A stretch of DNA of 64,000 nt from Streptomyces sp. NBC_00572 (GTDB taxonomy: Bacteria > Actinomycetota > Actinomycetes > Streptomycetales > Streptomycetaceae), in contig NZ_JAPENX010000001.1 of assembly GCF_026341815.1 (NCBI RefSeq), forward strand, positions 682,001 through 746,000. Reading direction: 5' to 3'. Below, piece after piece: positions 53,874 through 62,477 of this stretch. The position numbers and the translations under genes were made by a program. Within the stretch, counting starts at the first letter, position 1. Each line of letters begins with the position of its first letter. The notes under the pieces were generated by a model that saw only the letters and a list, made by a program, of their open reading frames with translations, was not told where the DNA came from and ran no database searches.

Positions 53874-56156
53874 ATGGTCAGCAAGCCGCCGGTCGGCGAC
53901 CCGGTCCAGGACGCACCGCAGGTCACGCCGCCGCAGCACGCCGCCGCCGGGCTGCCCGCCATCGGGCACACCCTGCGGATCGCCCAGGAGCAGATGGGGC
54001 TGCGGCGCACCGCGCGGACCCTGCTCAAGGTCAACCAGAAGGGCGGCTTCGACTGTCCCGGCTGCGCCTGGCCCGAGGAGGACAAGCGGCATGTCGCCGA
54101 GTTCTGCGAGAACGGGGCGAAGGCGGTCGCCGAGGAGGCGACGCTGCGCCGGGTGACCCCGGAGTTCTTCGCCGCGCACCCGCTGGCGGACCTGACGACC
54201 CGCAGCGGGTACTGGCTGGGCCAGCAGGGCCGGATCACCGAGCCGATGCTGCTTCCGGAGGGCGGCGACCGGTACGAGCCGGTGAGCTGGGAGCGGGCCT
54301 TCGCGATCATCGCCGAGGAGCTCCGGGCGCTCGCCTCCCCCGACGAGGCGCTCTTCTACACCTCGGGGCGGACGAGCAACGAGGCGGCGTTCCTCTTCCA
54401 GCTCTTCGCGCGCGAGTTCGGTACGAACAACCTGCCGGACTGTTCCAACATGTGCCACGAGTCCTCGGGTTCGGCGCTGACGGAGACCATCGGCATCGGC
54501 AAGGGCAGTGTCTCGTTGGAGGACCTGCACCGGGCCGACCTGATCATCGTGGCGGGGCAGAACCCGGGCACGAACCACCCGCGCATGCTGTCGGCCCTGG
54601 AGAAGGCCAAGGCGGGCGGCGCGCGGATCATCTCGGTCAATCCGCTGCCCGAGGCGGGCCTGGAGCGGTTCAAGAACCCGCAGACCCCGCAGGGCATGCT
54701 CAAGGGCGCCGCGCTCAACGACCTCTTCCTCCAGATCCGGATCGGCGGCGACCAGGCACTCTTCCGGCTCCTCAACAAGCTGGTCCTGGAGACGGCCGGG
54801 GCGGTCGACGAGGAGTTCGTACGCGAACACACCCACGGTTACGAGGAGTTCGTGGCGGCGGCCAAGGAGGCCGACTGGGACGAGACGCTGGCCGCGACCG
54901 GACTGGACCGGGCGGAGATCGAGCGGGTCCTGGAGATGGTGCTCGCCTCGGAGCGGACCGTCGTGTGCTGGGCGATGGGCCTCACCCAGCACAAGCACTC
55001 GGTGCCGACGATCCGCGAGGTCGTCAACTTCCTCCTGCTGCGCGGCAACATCGGCCGGCCGGGCGCCGGGGTCTGCCCGGTGCGCGGCCATTCGAACGTG
55101 CAGGGCGACCGCACGATGGGCATCTTCGAGCGCCCCGCGGCCGCCTTCCTCGACGCCCTGGACAAGGAGTTCGGGATCGTCTCGCCGCGCCACCACGGCT
55201 TCGACGTGGTCCGGTCCATCCAGGCGCTGCGGGACGGCGAGGCGAAGGTGTTCTTCGCGATGGGCGGCAACTTCGTGGGGGCGACGCCCGACACGGAGGT
55301 GACGGAGGCGGCGATGCGCCGTGCCCGGCTGACCGTCCACGTCTCGACGAAGCTGAACCGCTCGCACGCGGTCACGGGCACGCGCGCGTTGATCCTGCCC
55401 ACCCTGGGGCGTACCGACAAGGACGTGCAGGCGAGCGGCAAGCAGTTCGTGACGGTCGAGGACTCGATGAGCCTGGTGCACGCCTCGCGGGGCAATCTGC
55501 CGCCCGCGAGCCCGCACCTGCTGTCCGAGCCGGCGATCGTGGCGCGGATGGCCCGCGCCGTCCTGGGCCACGGATCGGCCACGCCCTGGGAGGAGTTCGA
55601 GGCCGACTACGCCACGATCCGGGACCGCATCGCGCGCGTGGTGCCCGGTTTCGAGGACTTCAACGCCCGTCTGGCGGCGAACGCGGGCGGCTTCCGGCTG
55701 CCGCACGGACCGCGCGACGAGCGCCGCTTCCCGACGAAGACCGGCAAGGCCAATTTCACGGCGGCGCCGGTGGAGTACCCGAGGGTGCCGGAGGGCCGGC
55801 TGCTGCTCCAGACGCTGCGCTCGCACGACCAGTACAACACCACGATCTACGGCCTGGACGACCGCTACCGGGGCATCAAGGGGGGCCGCCGGGTCGTCCT
55901 GGTCCATCCCGAGGACGCCGCCGCTCTGGGCTTCGCCGACGGGGCGTACGCGGATCTGGTGAGCGAGTGGACGGACGGCAGCGAGCGGCGGGCGCCCGGC
56001 TTCCGGGTGGTGCACTACCCGACCTCCCGGGGCTGCGCCGCGGCCTACTACCCGGAGACGAACGTGCTGGTGCCGCTGGAGTCGACGGCGGACGTCAGCA
56101 ACACCCCCGCGAGCAAGTCCGTGATCGTCCGTCTGGAAGAATCCGCCTCCGCCTAA
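53874..56156 (+). CDS. FdhF/YdeP-type molybdopterin oxidoreductase
   Basis: A 760-residue enzyme from ATG 53874 with AGGGAGAG upstream. N-terminal NQKGGFDCPGCAWPEED (about 51-67) is the hallmark of the YdeP-type 'oxidoreductase alpha (molybdopterin) subunit' group. It continues with FYTSGRTSNEAAFLFQ, NMCHESSGSALTETIGIGKG (in parts), AGQNPGTNHPRML, RGNIGRPGAGVCPVRGHSNVQGDRTMG (in pieces) and the C-terminal molybdopterin-binding domain (TTIYGLDDRYRG). The usual four-Cys Fe4S4 site is reduced. No partner subunit or molybdenum cofactor gene is adjacent. E. coli YdeP is linked to acid tolerance. The substrate here is unknown. Confidence 0.92.
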   Translation: MVSKPPVGDPVQDAPQVTPPQHAAAGLPAIGHTLRIAQEQMGLRRTARTLLKVNQKGGFDCPGCAWPEEDKRHVAEFCENGAKAVAEEATLRRVTPEFFAAHPLADLTTRSGYWLGQQGRITEPMLLPEGGDRYEPVSWERAFAIIAEELRALASPDEALFYTSGRTSNEAAFLFQLFAREFGTNNLPDCSNMCHESSGSALTETIGIGKGSVSLEDLHRADLIIVAGQNPGTNHPRMLSALEKAKAGGARIISVNPLPEAGLERFKNPQTPQGMLKGAALNDLFLQIRIGGDQALFRLLNKLVLETAGAVDEEFVREHTHGYEEFVAAAKEADWDETLAATGLDRAEIERVLEMVLASERTVVCWAMGLTQHKHSVPTIREVVNFLLLRGNIGRPGAGVCPVRGHSNVQGDRTMGIFERPAAAFLDALDKEFGIVSPRHHGFDVVRSIQALRDGEAKVFFAMGGNFVGATPDTEVTEAAMRRARLTVHVSTKLNRSHAVTGTRALILPTLGRTDKDVQASGKQFVTVEDSMSLVHASRGNLPPASPHLLSEPAIVARMARAVLGHGSATPWEEFEADYATIRDRIARVVPGFEDFNARLAANAGGFRLPHGPRDERRFPTKTGKANFTAAPVEYPRVPEGRLLLQTLRSHDQYNTTIYGLDDRYRGIKGGRRVVLVHPEDAAALGFADGAYADLVSEWTDGSERRAPGFRVVHYPTSRGCAAAYYPETNVLVPLESTADVSNTPASKSVIVRLEESASA

Positions 56157-56221
56157 GCGTTTGCTCAGGCAGCTCAGGAAGACCAGCCGTACGAAGACGT
56201 ACGAAACGAACGGAGCCGGGC

Positions 56222-56716
56222 ATGGGTGAGCAGCAGCACGTGAAGTTCCCGCAGGAGGTCCTCGACGAGTACGCGGCGCTGGGCGTCGACCTCCCGGCGC
56301 TCTTCTCGGCCGGGCACCTGGGGAACCGGATGGGAGTCCAGATCCTCGAGGCCTCCGCCGAGCGGGTCGTCGGCACCATGCCGGTGGAGGGCAACACCCA
56401 GCCGTACGGTCTGCTGCACGGCGGCGCGTCGGCCGTGCTCGCGGAGACGCTGGGCTCGATCGGCTCGATGCTGCACGGCGGGGTGTCGAAGATCGCGGTG
56501 GGCGTCGACCTGAACTGCACCCATCACCGCGGGGTGCGCAGCGGCCTGGTGACCGGTGTGGCGACGCCGGTGCACCGCGGGCGGTCGACCGCCACGTACG
56601 AGATCGTGATCACCGACGAGCAGGACAAGCGGGTCTGCACGGCGCGGCTGACGTGTCTGCTGCGTGAGGTCACCGCGAAGGACGCGTCCAGCATTCCGGA
56701 CACCCGGAACGCCTGA
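56222..56716 (+). CDS. PaaI/YbdB-type hotdog-fold thioesterase
   Basis: A 164-residue acyl-CoA-type thioesterase from ATG 56222. The hotdog core shows GNRMGVQILEASAERVVGTMPVE, NTQPYGLLHGGASAVLAETLGS (HGG loop with a catalytic-type Glu, about 66-85), GVDLNCTHHRGVRSGLVTGVA and GRSTATYEIVITDEQ. The family cleaves thioesters such as 1,4-dihydroxy-2-naphthoyl- or phenylacetyl-CoA derivatives. The substrate here is not determined. It starts 65 bp after the molybdoenzyme, likely on one transcript, and ends at a strong terminator. Confidence 0.92.
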   Translation: MGEQQHVKFPQEVLDEYAALGVDLPALFSAGHLGNRMGVQILEASAERVVGTMPVEGNTQPYGLLHGGASAVLAETLGSIGSMLHGGVSKIAVGVDLNCTHHRGVRSGLVTGVATPVHRGRSTATYEIVITDEQDKRVCTARLTCLLREVTAKDASSIPDTRNA

Positions 56717-57263
56717 GCGGTGACACAGGCGGTCTGACCAGCGACGCACGACCAAGGGGCGGCACCTACGGGTGCCGCCCCTTCGGCGTTCCCGAGCGGC
56801 TCTCCACCCCCGTTTTCGTCACGCTGTGTCACATGCACAAGATGTGGCACATACCGAAGCGGAGGGGCCGGTTCGTCCGCTCAGGTTTCTGCCGTTGTCC
56901 GATATCCGGAGAGTCCGCTGAGCGGACCGTCAGTACCAAGAATCGCTCAAGCCCCTTAGCGGAACTGCGCGTTCTCACTATGTGAACACCGCATTACAGA
57001 CCCCTATGTCCTGGTATTCCCAGGCGACGCGCACACTCTTCCCTCGTCGGCATAACAAGACAGTCACATCCTGTCCTCGGCGCTCCCCGACCCTCCCCAC
57101 CTGCGCTTAGAGTCACCGCCAGTCACCGCGCCGCCGGGCGCGTTCTACTGCACGGCCCTGTACCAACTCCAGTACGGCCCGGCGTTCCAAAACGGCACCC
57201 CTCGCTCCGCAGCTTCACGGCACCGCCTCATCCGAGGGGGCCGCGCCAGGGAAAGGACCCTTC
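56717..57263. promoter_or_regulatory. 547-bp non-coding region upstream of livK
   Basis: After the terminator this region carries several short inverted repeats and no open frame: TGTCACAT/ATGTGGCA (56827-56834, 56842-56849, one mismatch), GTCCGCT-G-AGCGGAC (56913-56927) with extra half-sites GTCCGCT at 56875-56881 and AGCGGAAC at 56958-56965, GTTC..GAAC ends at 56971-56987, and GACAG/CTGTC (57059-57063, 57071-57075). The long leader suggests complex control of the liv operon. I cannot assign one promoter with confidence. Confidence 0.5.
56754..56783 (+). terminator. Hairpin terminator after thioesterase gene
   Basis: A 13-bp perfect stem (56754-56766 with 56771-56783) and TACG loop lies 37 bp past the stop, with a C/T-rich stretch after. 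Confidence 0.8.
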
Positions 57264-58499
57264 GTGCGAAACCGTTCGATGCTCATACTCACCACCGCGG
57301 TCACCGCGGGAGCACTCACCCTCACCGCCTGTGGTTCGCGCGACGACAAGGGTGGCGCCGCCGAGAACGGTGACGGCGGCAACGTCACCGTCACCATCGG
57401 TCTCGACGCGCCCCTCACGGGCGAGCTGTCGGCCCTCGGCCTCGGCATCAAGAACTCGGCCGACCTGGCGGTCAAGACGGCCAACAAGAAGTCCTACGTC
57501 AAGGGCGTCACCTTCAAGCTGGAGTCCCTGGACGACCAGGCCCAGCCCTCCGCCGGTCAGCAGAACGCGACCAAGTTCGTCGCCGACAAGGGCGTCATCG
57601 GCGTCGTCGGCCCGCTGAACTCCTCGGTCTCCGAGTCGATGCAGAAGGTCTTCGACGACGCGAAGCTGGTGCAGGTCTCCCCGGCCAACACCAACCCGTC
57701 CCTGAGCCAGGGCGTCAACTGGAGCACCGGCGACAAGAAGCGCGGCTACAAGTCGTACTTCCGTACCGCCACCACGGACGCCATCCAGGGCCCGTTCGCC
57801 GCCCAGTACGTCTTCAACGAGGCCAAGAAGACCAAGGCCTTCATCATCGACGACAAGAAGACCTACGGCGCCGGCCTCGCGGGCACCTTCAAGGGCGAGT
57901 TCGAGAAGCTCGGCGGCAAGGTCCTCGGCACCGAGCACATCAACCCGGACACCAAGGACTTCTCCGCGGTCGCCACCAAGGTGAAGAGCTCCGGCGCCGA
58001 CGTCGTCTACTACGGTGGCGAGTACCCGGCCGCCGGCCCGCTGGCCAAGCAGATCAAGGAAGCCGGCGCGAAGGTCGTCGTCGTCGGTGGCGACGCGATC
58101 TACAGCCCCGAGTACGTGAAGCTCGGTGGCGCCGCCGCGACCAACGGCGACATCGCCACCTCCGTCGGCGCACCGATCGAGTCCCTCGCCTCGGCCAAGG
58201 AGTTCCTGGCCGACTACAAGACCGGTGGCTACAAGGAGGCCTACGAGGCCTACGGCGGCTACGCCTACGACTCGACCTGGGCGATCATCGAGGCCGTCAA
58301 GAAGGCCACCGAGGCCAACGGCGGCAAGGTCCCCGAGCGCGCCAAGGTCGTCGAGGCCATGCAGGGCGTCTCCTTCGAGGGCGTGACCGGTTCGGTCGCC
58401 TTCGACGAGTTCGGTGACACCACCAACAAGCAGCTGACGGTCTACAAGGTCGAGGGCGGCGCCTTCAAGCCGGTCAAGTCCGGCACCTTCGGCGGCTGA
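57264..58499 (+). CDS. livK: Branched-chain amino acid ABC transporter substrate-binding lipoprotein
   Basis: A 411-residue lipoprotein from GTG 57264 behind GGGAAAGGA. The lipobox is LTAC (Cys23), followed by a disordered acidic linker. The type I periplasmic-binding fold starts with VTVTIGLDAPLTGELSALGLG (in parts) and includes GVIGVVGPLNSSVSES, TTDAIQGPFAAQYVF and AGAKVVVVGGDAIYSPEYV. It captures Leu, Ile or Val outside the membrane and delivers it to LivH/LivM. Very regular high-expression codon use. First gene of livKHMGF, separated from livH by 97 bp that hold a stable hairpin. Confidence 0.95.
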   Translation: MRNRSMLILTTAVTAGALTLTACGSRDDKGGAAENGDGGNVTVTIGLDAPLTGELSALGLGIKNSADLAVKTANKKSYVKGVTFKLESLDDQAQPSAGQQNATKFVADKGVIGVVGPLNSSVSESMQKVFDDAKLVQVSPANTNPSLSQGVNWSTGDKKRGYKSYFRTATTDAIQGPFAAQYVFNEAKKTKAFIIDDKKTYGAGLAGTFKGEFEKLGGKVLGTEHINPDTKDFSAVATKVKSSGADVVYYGGEYPAAGPLAKQIKEAGAKVVVVGGDAIYSPEYVKLGGAAATNGDIATSVGAPIESLASAKEFLADYKTGGYKEAYEAYGGYAYDSTWAIIEAVKKATEANGGKVPERAKVVEAMQGVSFEGVTGSVAFDEFGDTTNKQLTVYKVEGGAFKPVKSGTFGG

Positions 58500-58527
58500 T
58501 CAACCCCACCACTCAGCACCACCTTCA

Positions 58528-58561
58528 CCGCGCGGGGGGCCGCACCTGGCTCCCCGCGCGG
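58528..58561 (+). promoter_or_regulatory. Intercistronic stem-loop between livK and livH
   Basis: CCGCGCGGGG (58528-58537) pairs with CCCCGCGCGG (58552-58561), with a 14-nt loop and no U tract. It may stop part of the transcription or protect the livK 3' end, giving more binding protein than permease. Confidence 0.6.
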
Positions 58562-58596
58562 TGTCACATCCGTCGAAAGTCTCGGAGGACAATGCG

Positions 58597-59526
58597 GTGA
58601 ACGAACTGCCGCAGCAGCTGGTCAACGGCCTGCTACTGGGATCCATGTACGGGCTCGTCGCCGTCGGCTACACGATGGTCTACGGCATCGTCCAGCTCAT
58701 CAACTTCGCCCATGGCGAGATCTTCATGACCGGCGGCTTCGGGGCGCTCACGGTCTGGCTCATCCTGCCCGCCGGCACCACCATGTGGGTCGCACTGCCC
58801 CTCATGATCATCGGTGCCATTCTCGTCGCGACGACGATAGCCGTCGGCGCGGAACGGCTCGCGTACCGTCCGCTCCGCGGCGGCCCACGCCTCGCCCCCC
58901 TCATCACCGCCATCGGTCTCTCGCTCGCCCTCCAGCAGGCCGTCTGGTCCCTGTACCCGGAGGCGAAGTCCGCCCGGACCTTCCCGCAGATCCCCGGCGG
59001 CCCGATCGAGCTCGGCCCGGTCACCATCCAGACCGGCGACGTCTTCCTCCTGATCGCCGCCCCGATCTGCATGGCCTTCCTCGCCTTCTTCGTCATGCGC
59101 ACCCGCACCGGTCGCGGCATGCAGGCCACGGCGCAGGACCCGGACACCGCGAAGCTCATGGGCGTCAACACCGACCGGATCATCGTGATCGCGTTCGCCC
59201 TCGGTGCCGCGATGGCCGCCGTCGGCGCCGTCGCCTACGGCCTCAAGTACGGCGTCGTCGACTACAAGATGGGCTTCCTCCTCGGACTCAAGGCCTTCAC
59301 GGCCGCCGTCCTCGGCGGTATCGGCAACATCTACGGAGCCATGATCGGCGGAGTCGTCCTCGGTATCGCCGAGACCATGGCGACGGCGTACATCAGCCAC
59401 ATCCCCGGTATGGAGCAGCTCGGCGGCCAGTCCTGGGCCGACGTCTGGGCCTTCGTACTCCTCATCGTCGTACTCCTCGCCCGGCCACAAGGCCTCCTCG
59501 GCGAGCGCGTCGCGGACAGGGCGTGA
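58597..59526 (+). CDS. livH: Branched-chain amino acid ABC transporter permease LivH
   Basis: A 309-residue inner-membrane permease. I chose GTG 58597 with GGAGG 8 nt upstream (an in-frame upstream GTG at 58561 lies in the hairpin). There are eight or so helices, opening with QLVNGLLLGSMYGLVAVGYTMVYGI and LINFAHGEIFM, a family hallmark. The EAA-like ATPase contact loop appears around MQATAQDPDTAKLMGVNTDR. It forms the membrane channel with LivM. Its stop overlaps the livM start by GTGA. Confidence 0.94.
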   Translation: MNELPQQLVNGLLLGSMYGLVAVGYTMVYGIVQLINFAHGEIFMTGGFGALTVWLILPAGTTMWVALPLMIIGAILVATTIAVGAERLAYRPLRGGPRLAPLITAIGLSLALQQAVWSLYPEAKSARTFPQIPGGPIELGPVTIQTGDVFLLIAAPICMAFLAFFVMRTRTGRGMQATAQDPDTAKLMGVNTDRIIVIAFALGAAMAAVGAVAYGLKYGVVDYKMGFLLGLKAFTAAVLGGIGNIYGAMIGGVVLGIAETMATAYISHIPGMEQLGGQSWADVWAFVLLIVVLLARPQGLLGERVADRA

Positions 59527-61361
59527 GCACCATGACCACCATCTCCGAGAACTCCAAGGCAGCCGCGGCCCCCGCACCGGCCGAGGCGACCGGTCTCATC
59601 GACCTCATACCGGCCAAGATCGCCCGCGCCCTCACCCTGGGCGCCGGTGTCCTCACCGTCGCCAGCTGCTTCCTCGCCTGGACCTGGACCCCCAGCTTCC
59701 CCGGCGACCTCACCTTCTACGGCTCCCCGGCCGGCCTCCAGATGCAGGTCCTGGTCACCGGTGTCCTCACCACCCTCTTCGCCCTCTCCACGTACGGCGT
59801 CAAGGGCACCCGCTGGCTGACCCCGGCCGGCGGCGACGCGGCCCTCAAGCTCGCCGCCATCGCCAACTTCGCCATCGTCTGGTTCACCGTCGGCGCGATC
59901 AGCATCACGCTCGGCGGCCCGATCAACCTGGAGCCGGGCGGCGCGGTCGTCGCGGTCGCCGGCCTGCTCGGCCTCCTCGGCGCCCTCGCCCTCCCCTTCG
60001 AGCGGCCGAAGCAACTGCCCGTGGACCCCGAGGACACCGGCTGGGACCAGTTCAAGCACAACTTCGGCAACGGCTGGGACACCTTCAAGGCCGCCTTCGC
60101 CACCGGCCCCGTGCGCAAACTGCCCGCGATGCACTCGTCCGTCGAGATCCTGATCATCACCGGCATCCTCGCCGTGGCACTCGGCGTCTTCACCTACGGT
60201 GTCGGCACCGAGTACGACGAACTGTTCCTCGGCTTCCTGATCACGACCGGCATCGGCTTCGCCGCGCTCAACAAGTCGGGCCTCATGGCGCAGGCCACGC
60301 AGCTCACCAGCAAGCACCAGAACCTCAGCATCGCCGGTGCGTTCACCGCCGCCGCCCTCTTCCCGTTCACCCAGACCGACGACCAGTACGCGACGCTCGG
60401 CGTCTACATCCTGATCTTCGCCACGGTCGCCCTGGGCCTGAACATCGTCGTCGGCCTCGCCGGTCTCCTCGACCTCGGTTACGTCGCCTTCCTCGGCGTC
60501 GGCGCCTACGCGGCCGCCCTCGTCTCGGGCGCCCCGACCTCCCCGTTCGGCGTGCACTTCCCCTTCTGGGCAGCGGTCCTGGTCGGCGCGGCAGCGTCCC
60601 TGGTCTTCGGTGTCCTCATCGGTGCCCCGACCCTGCGGCTGCGCGGCGACTACCTCGCCATCGTCACCCTCGGTTTCGGTGAGATCTTCCGTATCGCGGT
60701 GAACAACACCGACGGCACCTCCGGCCCCGACATCACCAACGGTTCCAACGGCATCGCGTCCATTCCGAACCTGAGCATCTTCGGCTTCGACTTCGGCGCC
60801 GAGCACGCCATCGCCGGGTTCACCATCGGCCGCTTCGCGAACTACTTCTTCCTGATGCTGCTGATCATGGCGGTCGTCGTGCTGGTCTTCCGGCGCAGCG
60901 GCGACTCCCGTATCGGCCGCGCCTGGGTCGCCATCCGCGAGGACGAGACCGCCGCGCTCGCCATGGGCATCAACGGCTTCCGGGTCAAGCTCATCGCCTT
61001 CGCGCTCGGCGCCTCGCTCGCCGGTCTCGCCGGCACCGTGCAGGCCCACGTCACCTACACGGTCACCCCGGAGCAGTACCTCTTCGCCGGGCCGATCCCG
61101 CCCAACTCCGCCTTCCTGCTCGCGGCCGTCGTCCTCGGCGGCATGGGCACGATGAGCGGTCCGCTGGTCGGCGCCTCGCTGCTCTTCCTCATCCCGAACA
61201 AGCTCCAGTTCATGGGCGAGTTCCAGCTCCTCGCCTTCGGCGTCGCGCTGATCCTGCTCATGCGCTTCCGCCCGGAGGGCATGATCGCCAACCGGCGCAA
61301 CCAGCTGGAGTTCCACGAGAAGGACGAGACGCCCGCCACGCTCGCCAAGGCAGGTGCCTGA
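59523..61361 (+). CDS. livM: Branched-chain amino acid ABC transporter permease LivM, extended N-terminus
   Basis: A 612-residue permease. GTG 59523 overlaps the livH stop; ATG 59532 is an in-frame alternative. The canonical LivM domain occupies about residues 285-590 (NIVVGLAGLLDLGYVAFLGVGAY, RLRGDYLAIVTLGFGEI, AIREDETAALAMGINGFRVK as the ATPase contact loop). The first 270 residues add several further membrane helices and a soluble stretch (LPVDPEDTGWDQFKHNF), a long form seen in actinobacteria. Works with LivH, LivG and LivF. Confidence 0.93.
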   Translation: MSTMTTISENSKAAAAPAPAEATGLIDLIPAKIARALTLGAGVLTVASCFLAWTWTPSFPGDLTFYGSPAGLQMQVLVTGVLTTLFALSTYGVKGTRWLTPAGGDAALKLAAIANFAIVWFTVGAISITLGGPINLEPGGAVVAVAGLLGLLGALALPFERPKQLPVDPEDTGWDQFKHNFGNGWDTFKAAFATGPVRKLPAMHSSVEILIITGILAVALGVFTYGVGTEYDELFLGFLITTGIGFAALNKSGLMAQATQLTSKHQNLSIAGAFTAAALFPFTQTDDQYATLGVYILIFATVALGLNIVVGLAGLLDLGYVAFLGVGAYAAALVSGAPTSPFGVHFPFWAAVLVGAAASLVFGVLIGAPTLRLRGDYLAIVTLGFGEIFRIAVNNTDGTSGPDITNGSNGIASIPNLSIFGFDFGAEHAIAGFTIGRFANYFFLMLLIMAVVVLVFRRSGDSRIGRAWVAIREDETAALAMGINGFRVKLIAFALGASLAGLAGTVQAHVTYTVTPEQYLFAGPIPPNSAFLLAAVVLGGMGTMSGPLVGASLLFLIPNKLQFMGEFQLLAFGVALILLMRFRPEGMIANRRNQLEFHEKDETPATLAKAGA

Positions 61362-61364
61362 ACC

Positions 61365-62477
61365 ATGACGACCACCACGAAGACCGCCGACGCCACCACC
61401 GCGCCGGCCACCGGCGAGACCGTGCTCGACGCGCGCGGGGTCACCATGCGCTTCGGCGGCCTCACCGCCGTGCGCGATGTGAACCTGACCGTCAACAGCG
61501 GCGAGATCGTCGGTCTGATCGGCCCCAACGGCGCCGGCAAGACCACCTTCTTCAACTGCCTCACCGGCCTCTACGTCCCCACCGAGGGTGAGGTCCGGTA
61601 CAAGGGCAAGGTCCTGCCGCCCACGTCCTACAAGGTCACCGACGCCGGCATCGCCCGCACCTTCCAGAACATCCGCCTCTTCCACAACATGACCGTCCTG
61701 GAGAACGTCCTCGTCGGACGCCACACCCGGATGAAGCAGGGCCTCTGGTCGGCGCTGCTCCGTCTTCCCGGGTTCAGGAAGGCCGAGGCGGAGGCCTCGA
61801 AGCGGGCCATGGAGCTCCTGGAGTTCATCGGCCTCCAGGACAAGGCGCAGCACCTCGCCAAGAACCTCCCGTACGGAGAGCAGCGCAAGCTGGAGATCGC
61901 CCGCGCCCTCGCGAGCGACCCCGGTCTGATCCTGCTCGACGAGCCCACCGCCGGCATGAACCCGCAGGAGACGCGGGCGGCGGAGGAACTCATCTTCGCC
62001 ATCCGGGACATGGGCATCGCCGTGCTCGTCATCGAGCACGACATGCGGTTCATCTTCAACCTCTGCGACCGGGTCGCCGTGCTCGTCCAGGGGCAGAAGC
62101 TGATCGAAGGCGACAGCCAGACCGTCCAGAGCGACGAGCGGGTCATCGCCGCGTACCTGGGCGAGCCCGTCGCGGACGACGCACCGGCGGAGGAAGCTCC
62201 CGTGGAGGAGGCCCCCGCCAAGGACGCGCTGTCCAAGGAGGCGCCCGCCGAGGCGGCTCCGGCGAAGGACGCTCCGGCGAAGGAGGTTCCGTCCGAGGAC
62301 GAGGCCGACGAGGCCTCCGAGGACGAGGCTTCCGACGACGAGGCCTCCGACGACGCGCCTTCGGACGACGCCCCGGAGGCCCCCGAGGCCTCCGACGACG
62401 AGACGCCGGCTGCCGAGGAGACCTCCTCGGAGGACACCACGCAAGACCCCGGTTCGGGCAAGGAGAACGACGCATGA
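61365..62477 (+). CDS. livG: ABC transporter ATPase LivG with acidic C-terminal tail
   Basis: A 370-residue ATP-binding protein. Walker A GPNGAGKT (53-60), Q-loop FQNIRLF, signature LPYGEQRKLEIARALA, Walker B LILLDEPTAGMNP and the H-loop VIEHDM are normal, and the canonical domain ends near residue 267 (AAYLGEP). A further 100 residues of Glu/Asp/Ala/Pro/Ser low complexity follow (EEAPVEEAPAKDA, SEDEASDDEASDDAPSDD), absent from typical LivG (about 255-280 residues). It sits in the middle of the operon and overlaps livF by ATGA, so tail length is fixed by the frame, not by a missed stop. Confidence 0.95.
   Translation: MTTTTKTADATTAPATGETVLDARGVTMRFGGLTAVRDVNLTVNSGEIVGLIGPNGAGKTTFFNCLTGLYVPTEGEVRYKGKVLPPTSYKVTDAGIARTFQNIRLFHNMTVLENVLVGRHTRMKQGLWSALLRLPGFRKAEAEASKRAMELLEFIGLQDKAQHLAKNLPYGEQRKLEIARALASDPGLILLDEPTAGMNPQETRAAEELIFAIRDMGIAVLVIEHDMRFIFNLCDRVAVLVQGQKLIEGDSQTVQSDERVIAAYLGEPVADDAPAEEAPVEEAPAKDALSKEAPAEAAPAKDAPAKEVPSEDEADEASEDEASDDEASDDAPSDDAPEAPEASDDETPAAEETSSEDTTQDPGSGKENDA

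Noticed and set aside
57000-57113. Promoter candidates TGTGAA-N17-CTATGT and TAGAGT before livK
   Set aside because: The -35 matches are poor, so neither was listed as a promoter.
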